Assembly (NCBI GenBank): GCA_964030475.1
Contig: CAXIPT010000005.1
Location: 1,458,741 to 1,522,740, forward strand
From: Tethya wilhelma
Lineage: Eukaryota; Porifera; Demospongiae; Tethyida; Tethyidae
DNA length: 64,000 nt
Direction: 5' to 3'
Each line of letters opens with the position of its first letter. Position 1 is the stretch's first letter. The translations under genes were made by a program, and so were the position numbers. Positions 42,101 through 53,099 of the stretch are shown in pieces. Under the pieces are notes generated by a model. It was not told the DNA's origin. It saw nothing but the letters and a program-made list of their open reading frames with translations, and did no database searches.

Positions 42101-45100
42101 TATATATATATAGGAGGGATTAGAGCTAAATCCCTCCTATACATATGGGCGGGATTTAGCGTAGGGGTACGCTATTTTCCTCCTATATATATAGGAGGGA
42201 TTTAGTGTAGGGGTACGCTATTTTCCTCCTATATGTATGGGAAGGATTTAGCGTAGGGGCACACTATTTTCTCCCTATATATATATATATGGGAAGGATT
42301 TAGCTGAATTTAGCATAGAACCCTCCAGTTTTTATTGTAACTTGAAGTGACTGGGATTTATAGTGCAAGTGGTTACACTTTGCTCATTCAGTTCTACAAT
42401 GGTAAGGGAGATTTTAGTGTAATTAACAATTCTAGACCCACTGATTAGGGAAAGGATGTTATTTAAGTGATATTTTGTTGAAAATTACAAGAGATATACT
42501 TATAGTGAGTGTGCTGTGTTATAGAGTGATGCATATATGCCTTCTCGTTGGGAAAGGATGCAGCACTTGGGTAGCAAGTCATTGCTGACTTGGCCTGTTC
42601 CCTGTTCAAAAGAACCTTGAGCAGCTCGAGCACTTCTTTTCCAGAACTTTCAAAATGCAATACCTAACTGCTGTGAAGGTTTTGGCACCAAGCTTGCAAT
42701 TTTTGTTGACTTTGTTGGCAAGTCAACTTCTGATGTGTCCATTCAAAAGTATATCTCCTAGCTGAGCTATAATAACTGAGACTTGGAAATGATTGCTAGT
42801 ATCTCAGTAGGTATTCATCTCTTGAACAAAGGTACAGAGACTCACTGAGGTGCACACCAACTGGATATGTAGAACTACAAAGCTCTTTTTCTGTATGACA
42901 TATTTTACATAGTAACTCTCAAAATAACATCCCACTTTTCATTCCCCAAAATAAGTACTGGGATTTATAGTCTAAGTGGGTACATATACCTATTGCTCAT
43001 TTCTACATTGGAAGGGGGAAAATAGCATGCCCCTACGCTAAATCACTCCCATATATATAGGAGGAAAATAGCGTGCCCCTATGCTAAATCACTCCCATAT
43101 ATATAGGAGGAAAATAGCGTACCCCTACGCTAAATCCCTCCCATATATATGGGTGGGATATTTAGAGTGGGGTACGCCAAGATTTTGCCCTGCCCGCCCA
43201 TATATATAGGAGGGATTTAGCTTACCCCCCACACTATATCCCACCTATATATATATGGGTGGGAGAGATCAAATAGTGTAATTTTATCTATACCCCTTAG
43301 GTTCTCCAGTAGTTTTAATGAGAAAAGGTTCTTGGGTTCTCCACTAGTTTTAGTGGGAAAAGGTTCTTGGGTTCTCCACTAGTTTTAGTGGGAAAGGTTC
43401 TTGGGTTCTCCACTAGTTTTAGTGGGAAAGGTTCTTGGGCTCTCCAGTAGTTAAGCCTCAGTGCGTAGCACGTGCAGATGGTTACGGTAGTCGTTTTGTC
43501 TGTGTGTCTGTTACTAGATTATCTGAAGAATGGCAGCTACATGGTACAAACAGAAGGTACTTACGTTTATGAATCAGAATTATCTAGAAATTTGTTGTGT
43601 AGAATCTTGCAAAATGCTGTAGTTTCTGAGATTTGAGGCTTTTGTGCTTCCCAGAACGCTTAGCTTCGAAACCGCACCCACGATCATGCCCAATGTAGTG
43701 TGCATTATCTAGAATTACAGTTGGACCAGATATGCTCACTTCAGTTCAAAGCTCTGGCTCTAGCTGGATGTGATGTGCTTGGTTCAGTTGGCTTAGCTGC
43801 TTGCACAAGTAAGTAACTCAATTGATTGTTTTTATATGCTGCAACTTGTCTCTTGACTGCATACTGCCATGATGCAGCATCATGCAGTATGGCCTGTCTC
43901 AGTATGGTTCAGGCTAGCTGAATATCTGCTTTCGAGCAGTATAACTAAGCATTACGGTTCAAAGTTTTACCACTGATTCAATGGATTTTCTAAACTGAGT
44001 TTTCCTTACTGAGATCATTGTACTGTCGGCTAGCTGAGACCACTGCGGATCAGTCATGATTAATCATCAGTGCTAGGCTGCTGACACAGATCAGGCATAC
44101 TGAGCTGGGACTTGTTGCATGAGTCTCGGTACTAATGGTCTTTTGTACACATGCATGTTTATTTATGCATGCTAGTTGGCCTGCTGCTTCATCACAGAGA
44201 TGTGGTGGTGGCTGTACGGACAGTGTCACTGTGTGCCTATAGGTGATTATTTAATACATTGACTCATAGTACTCATACATGTAGCTATGATACACTCTTT
44301 TACACAGCATAATATGCATACAAGTGCACTAGCTAGTTGTCAATGAGTGTGCCAAGGCTTGTGCACCATCGGTGCTTTCATTTTACTGGTGATCTGTATG
44401 ATATAAATATAGACAAATACGTCGTGCAGAGCCTTGTTGTCTCAGTGGTGCCACCTGTATTCCTAGTTTCAATCTTAGCTCTAATAAAAGGTTTTAAAGA
44501 TCTCTCTCTCTCTCTGTACACACACTCACACTCACATTATTGTCTTAGCTGGGACAGTGTGTTCTCACTCACAGTTTGTACGAATACATTCAAACTGACA
44601 TTGATCCATCGATCAAAGGTATGCTAGCTATTCTTATTGTGATGGTGTTGTGACTCACTCTCTCTCTCTCTCACCTCTTAGCCGACAAGCTGGTCTTGAA
44701 GACAGCTCCAGGTAGAAGTGTGAATACACTAAAGGTCGGAGTTCACATTAGGATTGGAGGCCATTCTCAAATCTCTCTCTTCCAAGTCTCACTGATTGAG
44801 AGTCACCTCCACCTCCAGCCACTGCAGAACTTCTGCTGTCCTCAGGTGAGAACTCTTCATTGATATGGAATATGTATAGTAGATTGCTTGTACGAAGAAT
44901 CACAATATATTTGATGGTTTTGTTACTGTAGATCGGGCAATTTTTGTTGGTAAAATAATTCGCCTGGTAAATTTTCGCGTAGTTTAATTTTTGTCGATGC
45001 GGACGATTCGGTAAAGATTGCCATACAAAAAATTTTTCCCCGAGTTTAATTTTTGTCAGTAATGGTCGTCGACGAAAATTTCACGATCTACAGTATGTAA

Positions 45101-45753
45101 TGAAAAATAAATGATTGTGTTGTTCTCTCCCTCAGAATTCTTCTCTGGTTGATTTCTTCCTCACCAACCATGAGCTGTGGGGAGTTTGGACCCAGAGGGG
45201 CTCAGATGGAGAGGAAGGGACTCTAGTCAAACGAGCAGCATACAAAAGGTTGTGTAGCTCTGGAAACGGATTGATATTTATTCTGGAAAATTGTTTGAAA
45301 TGTTTAACTTTGTTTTCTTTGTTTTAACTTGCAGTGAGCTTAAATCTTGTTGGAGGCCTGTGAGTCTGTGGCCCAGCCCTCCTAAGGAGATCAATGTAGC
45401 TCCTCAGAAAGATCCCAGGGTGAATTGTAATGTTCATTTCAACTGGAGACTTTTTTTATCCTCTTTCTCTTTGCCTCTACAGGAAGTTTATCTTGATGAG
45501 CTCTTCTATCCTGGAAGATTCTCCACCCAGGCACTGTGCAAGGCGTTGGAGGTAATGTAATGATTTAATGATGTAATGATGATGTCATTTTCAATGATGT
45601 AATGATGATGTCGTTTTCAATCATGTAGCTTTATGGAATTGATCTGAGAGAATCTGAAGTCAATGAGCAAAGATTAACGACACTAGTATCACTTCAAGTT
45701 GAACAGGAGGTACATTTTGCTCTAGTGCACAAGGTCTTAGTAATTCTTCCATT

Positions 45754-45849
<96 letters not shown>

Positions 45850-47831
45850 GCTCCAAGCCACAGCTGGTTCCCTGGAACTCCATCATGATGAGTACAGAGA
45901 GCTCAACCTAAAGTGTTGGGCCAAGTCCTATGGCTGTTGCTATCAGTACCATCAGTTGCTATTACTCCCACTGGCTCTCTCTCAGGATCCTGGTACTGGA
46001 ATGGGACTCCTCTTGAAATCTGGTACCATCTCATTTCTCTGGCCTGACTCCTTGACCAGATGTACCTTCAATGGGCAAATCTTAGAAGGTAAATAAACAC
46101 AATCATGCATATTGATTTTTGATAGCCTATAAAATTTCTTGTATAATATAATAATTATGTACAGTATATACATCTGAAAAATCTTTGCTACTTTTTGCCA
46201 CTTATGTCTGTGGTGACATATATATTTTTATGGCAAAAATGTCCAGATCAACAGTAGTGTTGAAATTGCATTATATTTTTCCTGCTAGCTTCTCTACCAA
46301 GTAAGGATGTGACTGTCTTTCTGGAATGTGTGAGAGAGACTGTTACTAAGGTGAACTTAATTTAGATACAATTTTTGCATGCATGTGTATGCTTGATGCT
46401 GGCAAGTATGAATTTTGACACCCCCCTCCCTCCTCCAGTTGAATGTTGACGTCTTGGACTCATTTCTTCTTGAACTCACGGAGAACAGGAGCAGAGGTCA
46501 AAGTCCACAGAGCATGGCCATGGAGGTGGCAGCTGCACTTCATGAAGGGTGAGTCCCTGTAATTATTGCATGCTATATACAATAAGGATTGTATTTTTAA
46601 GTAACTGTTGCTATTATCACGTGCACACACACCCAGTGGATGTGACATAGCTATTGACTCCAAGCTGAGCTCCATTTCCGATCTCTCTGAAGTGCTTCAA
46701 TGTCTTCTTGAGGGACTGGACCCCATCCAGCACTCCGCAATGGACGACAGCCATCAAGGTAGTGTTCAGTGTGTTTGTAGTGGTTGTAATTTTGACATCC
46801 TTTACCTACTGTAATATTATATGTAGTTCATTTTCTGACTGGAATATGCAATATCCCCACCTCTAGTTCACAAGGCTAGGCACCTGAGTCGCTGTGCCTT
46901 TTACCAATTTACTAGACATACATTTTTCGTGAGCAGGCATTGGGAGGGCTCCTTTAGGTTTGGGATTGTGTGTAAAAATGAGACCATTTGTACATTATCA
47001 GATTGACTTTTTGTACGTTTGTGTTTTTTCCCCCTCAGTTGACTCTGAATGTCAGACGGCCATGTCACAGCTGTTTGGTAGTCGTTTGTCGGGAGTGCTG
47101 TTAGCCTCCACCTTCCAGGGTGTGTGTCACAGTCGGCTGTGTCTCTGCAGGGACGTGCTTGTGATGCTGTGTGCAATGGAGTCCAGTGGCAGCAGCCAGG
47201 TGGGTTGAGAGACACCAGGAGATTATATGATAAACTACTCATGAATGTTAAAACTGTTGAAGGATGGGCACACTTTCTTGCTGGTTTGTGATGATAGTAG
47301 CCAAACTGTAATAGTGCTATCTCATAGTCATGTGATACTCATGTGATGCTTTACTGTTTGTACGTACATTACTCTGATGACTTATGTCCAGGTCCCTACT
47401 GCCAGGAGGTTCATCTCACAGTTCAGCTCCCTTCTTCTCTCCTACCACACCCTCCACTGGCTGGCTACTAGAATACCACTGCCAGCCATCAGCTCACCAC
47501 TGTGAGGAGCACAGTTCTGCTGCACGTGTTCAAATGATGAATTTAATATGTTTTTTGTTTGTTGCTCAGTGATACTAATGTGAGGCAGCTGGCAGCTCTT
47601 GAGATTTCTCCTACCAGAGTAGCCAAGAGCTCCCTGAGTGAGTTAGTGTGAGAGAGAGTCTGTTCACTTGTTGCTTGGAAGATTTATGTAAACACTCTTA
47701 TGTATGAAAATTGTTATTTCTCTTCTCTTCCAGTTGAGCTCTACCTCTCCAGTGGGGGTCATCAAGAGCTGATTCTCCAACTGACCAGACAGCAGGTCTT
47801 CTCCTTGTCTCCCACCACCCTCCACTCTTAC
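39159..47831 (+). CDS. NUP160: Nucleoporin NUP160, N-terminal half (truncated at N)
   Basis: NUP160 is a scaffold subunit of the Y (NUP107-160) complex of the nuclear pore. Nineteen exons read in frame: 39159-39370, 39525-39741, 39871-39983, 40110-40228, 40471-40658, 43745-43808, 44682-44845, 45136-45248, 45335-45419, 45483-45551, 45629-45709, 45851-46088, 46289-46350, 46439-46548, 46637-46758, 47039-47199, 47392-47499, 47570-47637 and 47734 to the N at 47832. Family landmarks: NRFIVWRK, SLDINLVSNALLL, VYRLVLPHPAHIM, LQESSVMYRLF, DLKLRLWSCQ, then DPREVYLDELFYPGRFSTQALCKALE, all in the beta-propeller and start of the helical part. About 797 of the usual ~1,400 residues are present. The 64-bp exon 43745-43808 is tentative; it fits phase but has weak similarity. 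The C-terminal half is absent from the sequence after the N, which is repeat DNA. Confidence 0.9.
41110..41935. repeat. Minisatellite, ~34-bp unit, in a NUP160 intron
   Basis: Roughly two dozen head-to-tail copies of a unit such as AAAGGTTCTTGGGTTCTCCA plus CTAGTTTTAGTGGG, with unit lengths varying through short deletions. The array resumes at 43298. It lies inside the 3.1-kb intron 40659-43744. Confidence 0.95.
41936..43297. mobile_element. ~1.36-kb inverted-terminal-repeat element built from palindromic subunits, inserted in the minisatellite
   Basis: The outer ends are complementary: AAAATTACACTATTTGATCT followed by CTCCCACCC on the left, and GGGTGGGAGAGATCAAATAG then TGTAATTTT on the right. 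Each terminal region contains several near-palindromes of the form CCTCCTATATATATAGGAGG, joined by 'gcgtaggggtacgc'-like spacers. The minisatellite units flank it on both sides, so it appears to have inserted into the array. The middle (42330-42960) has no clear ORF. It is probably a non-autonomous DNA transposon. Confidence 0.75.
43298..43455. repeat. Minisatellite remnant on the far side of the inserted element
   Basis: About four to five units of the same AAAGGTTCTTGGGTTCTCCA repeat seen at 41110-41935, same orientation. Beyond it, 43450-43560 resembles 40810-40925 ('aagcctcggcgcgtgcgtag' type and 'ttttgtctgtctgtctg' type words), so the sequence flanking the array is also duplicated. Confidence 0.85.
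44924..45095. mobile_element. 172-bp MITE in a NUP160 intron
   Basis: Ends TACTGTAGATCG and CGATCTACAGTA are perfect 12-bp complements, and weaker similarity continues inward ('aatttttgtcg'-like words on both strands). TA at the outermost positions may be the target duplication. It lies between exons 44682-44845 and 45136-45248. Confidence 0.7.
45757..45846. repeat. (CT)n microsatellite serving as a polypyrimidine tract
   Basis: About 45 CT units end at the acceptor (45849-45850) of a NUP160 exon. Confidence 0.95.
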
Positions 47832-47959
47832 NGTAAATGCAATGCTCTGTACAATAGTATACCATAGCTAATTATTGCAAATTCCTACTAATCAGTTGGC
47901 TAAGCAGTGGAGTAAACTATAACAGACAGGTAACTTAAACCGGACTGCTGGGCAAGAGT

Positions 47960-49203
47960 TGGGTATAAAAATTAAGTAGTCATGTGCCGAAATTGAGACA
48001 TGCCTTGTTCCAATACTTTTTACTGCACTGCCCATTCTTACACTACAGGGGCGTAGGAAGCAAATTTTATGTGCAGCGGCCATGAATATTCATGTTGCTT
48101 ATGAATATTATAATTAGTACATTTAGAGCTTTCCCTCTAAATTTTTGCTTAAACATACCTTTAATAGCAGATTTTAGTCCCTGACACTTCACAGACAGTA
48201 ATAAAAGTAGCTCAGCTCTAGCACTGCGTGCGCACAAATTTATGCTGACTAAGCAAACATGGGATGTGCGTTATTTAGAAAGCATTCTAAAGCAGTTGAA
48301 CAGTTTGTGCTCTGCATCTGACACGCGCTTCAAGTCTTATTGGCAAAAAAATTAGCAAGTATTTCTGGATGAAAAAGACAATCACCAGTGAAAAGTGGAG
48401 CGGCCATGGCCACTCCGGCCGCTATGCTTCCTACACCTCTGCACTACTCATTTTTTGAAATTTTTACTACTCGTTCAGTTACTTTTTTTCAACACCACAG
48501 TGTAGAGACTATCAGAGACTGGTTAGTCCCTACAAAAAGCTTGAGTAGCAGCTCATGCACTATATTAACTGGAGGGGGGCTAATGCGCATGCGCATAATA
48601 ATACCACGTGGATAGATAATGGTCTTTGAACTCTATCTACAAGATGGCTGCATTGTAGTACATGAATTTATACACTAAGTTTCACAGCTTTCTAGTTTTT
48701 GTTTAGGCATATTTATGATGAAAACGAGTATCAAGGAATGTAGTACCCATGAAAAGAACTTACTTTGTGCTGTCAATGTTGGCTCAACACATTCTGGTTC
48801 TTTGGAAATCTTTTTCAAGTAAGTCAGTTAGGAAGTAAGTATGTAAGGATGTAAGTACGTAAGTACGTTAGGAGAACAAAAAAAGTACTATTGTGGCTTC
48901 CCAGTAGCACTTTCAACGAGTGCTCAGGAAAGTTTTGTAAGTTTTAGGCCTTGCATGCAGTTGGTAATCCGTCATTGAGAGCCTCTGAGCAACTTTGAAG
49001 GTTTATTTTTGTTTGACTAGACTTTTATAGTGACCAATATTTTGTATTGTGTCTATGGGACAGTCAACCCATTCCTACTATACATAAGTAGTAAAAATTT
49101 CAAAAAAATAAGCAGTGTAGGAATGGGCAGTGCTGTAAAAAGCGTTGGAACAAGGAATGGTCTCAATTTCGGCACATGACTACTTCATTTTCATTTTTGA
49201 TCC
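47960..49203. mobile_element. ~1.24-kb element with ~100-bp terminal inverted repeats
   Basis: The left end contains AAGTAGTCATGTGCCGAAAT then TGAGAC, and continues through 'gcactgcccattcttacact'. The right end (about 49100-49203) is the reverse complement, including AGTGTAGGAATGGGCAGTGC and 'ggcacatgactac'. The interior carries TGCGCATGCGCA (48584-48595) next to CCACGTGG. No transposase ORF is seen. Confidence 0.65.
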
Positions 49204-49329
49204 CTCATAGCTAATTGTTGTAAATGGTTCAAAGAATGATCTGTACTTGAATAGCTCACAAATTAATGGTTCAAATTCCTGCCAATCCTATATCATTTGG
49301 CTAAAAAGTATAGCAGGCAGGATTAGATT

Positions 49330-50063
49330 ACCGGCCAAGACTTGGGCACAAAAAATGAAGTAGTCATGTGCCGAAATTGNACTTGCCTTGTTTCATTGCT
49401 TTTTACCGCACTGCCCATTCCTACACTTCTCATTTTTATAAAATTTTTATTATACTTGTTCATTCACTTTTTTAAACACTAAGGTGCTCAATTGCATGGA
49501 AAGAATCATACAGCCAGCAGAGACTAGTCAGTCTCTACAAAAAGACAGCAGAAATGTGCATTAATTTTGATGCGCATGCGCATTATTGGCATGCAACCAC
49601 GTGGTCTATTGACGACCTTTACCTATGTCAATAGGCTAAATAAAAAGTACAGTATTTTATATCGAGAGTTTCAAAGCTTCCTAGATTTTGTTTGCTGCCT
49701 TTTCGCCAGCAAACGAGTCGAAAAGGACGTACTGTGCATCAAATGAAGTCCCACTATATGGTCAAAGTTGGCTCAATGCCTTTTGTTTGTCTGGAAATCG
49801 CGTTCAAGTAAGTCAGTTAGGAAGGAAGGAAGGAAGGAAGGAAGGAAGGGGAGAACAAAATTGCACTCTTGTGGCTTCTCGCCAGCGCTCTCTCCAGAGT
49901 GCTCAAGAAACTTTCTGCCTGTTTTCTTGGTTAATACAGTAAGCAAACTGTCTGGAGGAGGCTATTAAATGCATTTGAAGGCTTAGCTTTCTTTCCCTGA
50001 AAGTTTACAAGCATGAACATTTTGTATTGTGTCAATGGGACAGTCGGCCCATTCCTACTATAC
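49330..50063. mobile_element. Second, 3'-truncated copy of the 1.24-kb element
   Basis: It matches the first copy in order: AAGTAGTCATGTGCCGAAAT, the chain of 'ctactcattttt'-like words, TGCGCATGCGCA at 49571-49582 with CCACGTGG nearby, and a final 'gggacagtcggcccattcct'. It stops before the right inverted end. A (GGAA)n tract at about 49818-49848 corresponds to a 'gtaagtacgtaa' tract in copy one. An N is at 49380. Confidence 0.6.
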
Positions 50064-50108
50064 GTACTACCGTACGTATGATACTGTCATGAATAGCGTG
50101 CCATGATT

Positions 50109-53099
50109 TTAATCAAACTTACTTCTTTGTGGTATTGTTTCCACATGTATGCTTTGCCCATTTGATTCTCCTTCAGACTTGTGGGTGAGTTCACCACCTT
50201 GAGCTGGTGGTGGGTTAGTCCTTTGTCTTTCATTAACTCCAGCCAGGGTCTGAAATACATGTATGTGTGATAATGTACTTGTAAGCTCCATGCCATGCAG
50301 ATAGGTCTATATGTATGAACTGATTGTACACCACTATAGGAATAAAATTACATTTTCACCTACCAGTGGGTTTCTTCCTGCAAAAACACTGAACTTGTCC
50401 ATCTTCTCTCTCAGACTCTTGAAGGTCCCAGCACACCTATCTCTCCACATCTTTAGTATGGTAAAAACATCTGATGAAGTACTGTCATTCTCTGATGCGA
50501 ATATCTTGATAAATATCTCTGGATTCTTTTCCATTGCTACTTTCAGTCTTAAGAAAAAGTCAGTTGAAATGATGTCACAGTTTGGATCTTGGCTGTTAAA
50601 TATTTCCCATAGAATATCTTCTCCTAGTCCAGCATAGGAGTCACAAGGTATCAAATGCTCAAGAGGAATTGTACCACTGGGACTCACAACAGTAGCTCCA
50701 CTGACAAGAGCCTTGGAAATGTTTGATATGCTGTAAAGTGTCAGCTCTGAAGGTGACACAAGAGGGTATTGTCTGCACTGAGAAGGATCAATGAATGACT
50801 CAGAGGTGGTGATACTGCTACAGAATTCATTGGATGCTTTCAGAACTTGTCCAATAATTTGAGATCGAAGATGAACAAGATCAACAATGGCTGCTTCTCC
50901 ACATCTCATTAAAACGACGACTGCCTTGTTATCAGGAAGCACCTCAACTAGCGTTTCTACTCCACGATCATTACCCCAGAATATTCCACTCTTCCAAATT
51001 GAGCAGTTTCTCTGAATGGCTGGATTGGACAGAATTTTGTCTCCTTCAGCCAATGTTAATGGATGAGTGGCTGCCATCCTTAGAATGAGAACTTGGAGAA
51101 ATCTAGATGAGAAAAAATGGTCTTGTCTTTCAGTTGAGCAGCATAGTATCCACCCAAAATGATGATCATAACGTGACTTGTTGGACCATACATTATCAGG
51201 TCTGTTCAGACTAACAAGAGAAGGAAATAAGAAGTAACGTTTTCCAGAATCATTTGTTGATGGTTCATTCACGACACATGTTTTGTGTTCTGCAGTTAGA
51301 TGATGAAGAACATCAGGATCAGAAATCTCATGGCAAAATTCAAGGCAAGAAAGATACTTGATTAGAAGCTTTGGGCTGTATTCTGGAAAGGCCTTAGCAA
51401 TACTAGACAATGGTACTACTCCTGTACTGCAGGTACACTGAGTGATGACTTTATATTGTTTAAAGTGCTCAGGAGCAAATATACTTCCAGAAACTTGCTC
51501 TAGAAGATATTTCTTGTCAATGACCACCCAGCTCTGTTCAATGTTCTGTGAATCCTTCAGGAACAAGATGTGTCCTCGGTCATTAAGTTCATCACATATT
51601 TCACAAAGATGATGCAAACTATCTGGAACAAAACTTAACACTGTATCATTATCTGAAGAAGTTTCAACATCTTCAGTTACTTTGGCTTGAATCTGTTGCA
51701 CAGAAACAGCAAATGATTCTCTGAACTTGTCTACAAGATACACATAAAAGCAGTGAGCATTGAAAGTGATAGTTTCTCTCACTCGTAGAGCATCACAGCT
51801 TGTCTTCAGACATTGGCGAAGTTCACTCATACCACTAGACTCTGGATACTGGCAGTCCATGGTGATGAAACCAGGCAATATGAACTTTGATTGCTGGATG
51901 ATGGTGTTGGCTTTTAAAGAATTGAGCTTTAATTTTGGATTTTCTCCTCTTTCTTTGAGTACATCGGCATGACTACCTACAATAATGGCATGAGGTTTGC
52001 TAGCGACTAAATTGCATTGATTTTCTAAAAATGTCAGCCAGTATAGAATAGATGTTAGAATTTTATCTTCGGTTTCACAAAGATCCACTACTACCAGAAA
52101 AATTGGCGGAAAAGAATGGATAGCATTCTTTAGCACTGCAGCATGACTAGTGTAGAACTCTCTTTGTCCAGCAAAGTCATAGAATGTGACATATCCATAC
52201 TCTTTACTCTTATATTCATGAGGAACAATACCAGCTGTTCTCTCATCCTCTAGGCTTACTTTTTGCTTACGTGTGAAGACACGTTCAAAGAATGAGCTTT
52301 CTTTTTGAAGAGCTGCAGTGAGGGTACTTTTACCAACCTTTGGATTACCAACAACAAAGAGTTTAACTGGAGGTTTTAGAGGTTTTTTCAGTGCTTTTCC
52401 ATGGCTTTTGTATACATTATCTGGATTGGCACCATGGCGTAAGAGTTCCCTGATTATGTATATAGTGTCATCATATGAGTCTGGCCCTGTTGAAACTGCT
52501 ATGAGTCTTAGAGTGTCTAGGAGAGAGCGTTTAGCGGGAGAGGCTAAATAGAGTGGAGTCAGTCCTGCATTGTTTGTGATATTTGGATCACATTTTGCAA
52601 CTTGTAAGAGACAGTTGACTAATTTGACGTTTCCATCGATACATGCAATGTGAAGTGGAGTGTTACCATCACTGTCTGTCACATTAGGGTTAGCACCATG
52701 TACAATGAGTTGTTCAATAATGCTCAAGTACCAGGTTACTTGGAGTGGAGTCAGTCCTGCTTTGTTTGTGATATTCGGATCACATTTTGCAACTTGTAAG
52801 AGATAACTGACTGATTCAAATTCTCCATTTCTACATGCAGTGTGAAGTGGAGTGTTACCATCACTGTCTGTCACATTAGGGTTAGCACCGTATAAAATGA
52901 GTTGTTCAATAATACTTAAGTACCATTCAGTCCTTGAAGAGGTTACTTGGAGTGGAGTCAGTCCAAAATCATTTGTAATATTTGGGTTACACTTTGCAAC
53001 TTGTAAGAAATACTTGACTGATTCTAAATCTCCATTTCTACATGCGGTGTGAAGTGGAGTGTTTATACCATCACTGTCTGTCACATTGGGTTTGTCCAT
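50109..53099 (-). CDS. Ankyrin-Roc-COR protein with C-terminal Death domain (ROCO family)
   Basis: Two exons: 50364-53099 and 50109-50249, in phase 0, 958 aa. Residues 1-230 are ankyrin repeats arranged as three long, nearly identical units each starting NVTDSDGxNTPLH (5, 74, 138). A Roc GTPase follows: P-loop GNPKVGKST (251-259), DFAGQ (308-312), GSHAD (375-379, in place of the usual N/TKxD). A COR-type linker is inferred from the following segment with the PDSLHHLCEICDELNDRGHI region. The end resembles a Death domain (ILKMWRDRCAGTFKSLREKM then FAGRNPL), and the last small exon is hydrophilic and unstructured. There is no kinase domain, unlike LRRK. Such proteins are expected to act as GTP-switched scaffolds in stress or innate-immune signalling; the specific role is unknown. 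One huge intron-less exon contrasts with the neighbours. The start is the first ATG; an upstream exon is possible. Confidence 0.88.

Larger units (their letters stand above)
47833..50108. other. Repeat-rich, gene-free region after a probable contig join
   Basis: No coding exon was recognised. The region is dominated by two related copies of a ~1.2-kb inverted-repeat element (47960-49203 and 49330-50063, listed separately). An N at 49380 replaces about two to four bases in the second copy relative to the first. Small ORFs here do not look coding. The missing NUP160 exons are not in this stretch. Confidence 0.6.

Noticed and set aside
41110..43455. CRISPR-like array of direct repeats
   Set aside because: The repeats are contiguous with no unique spacers of constant length, and lie inside an intron of a eukaryotic gene; it is a minisatellite with an inserted element.
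47833..49000. Continuation of NUP160 after the N
   Set aside because: No exon resembling the C-terminal helical part could be found; the DNA is an inverted-repeat element.
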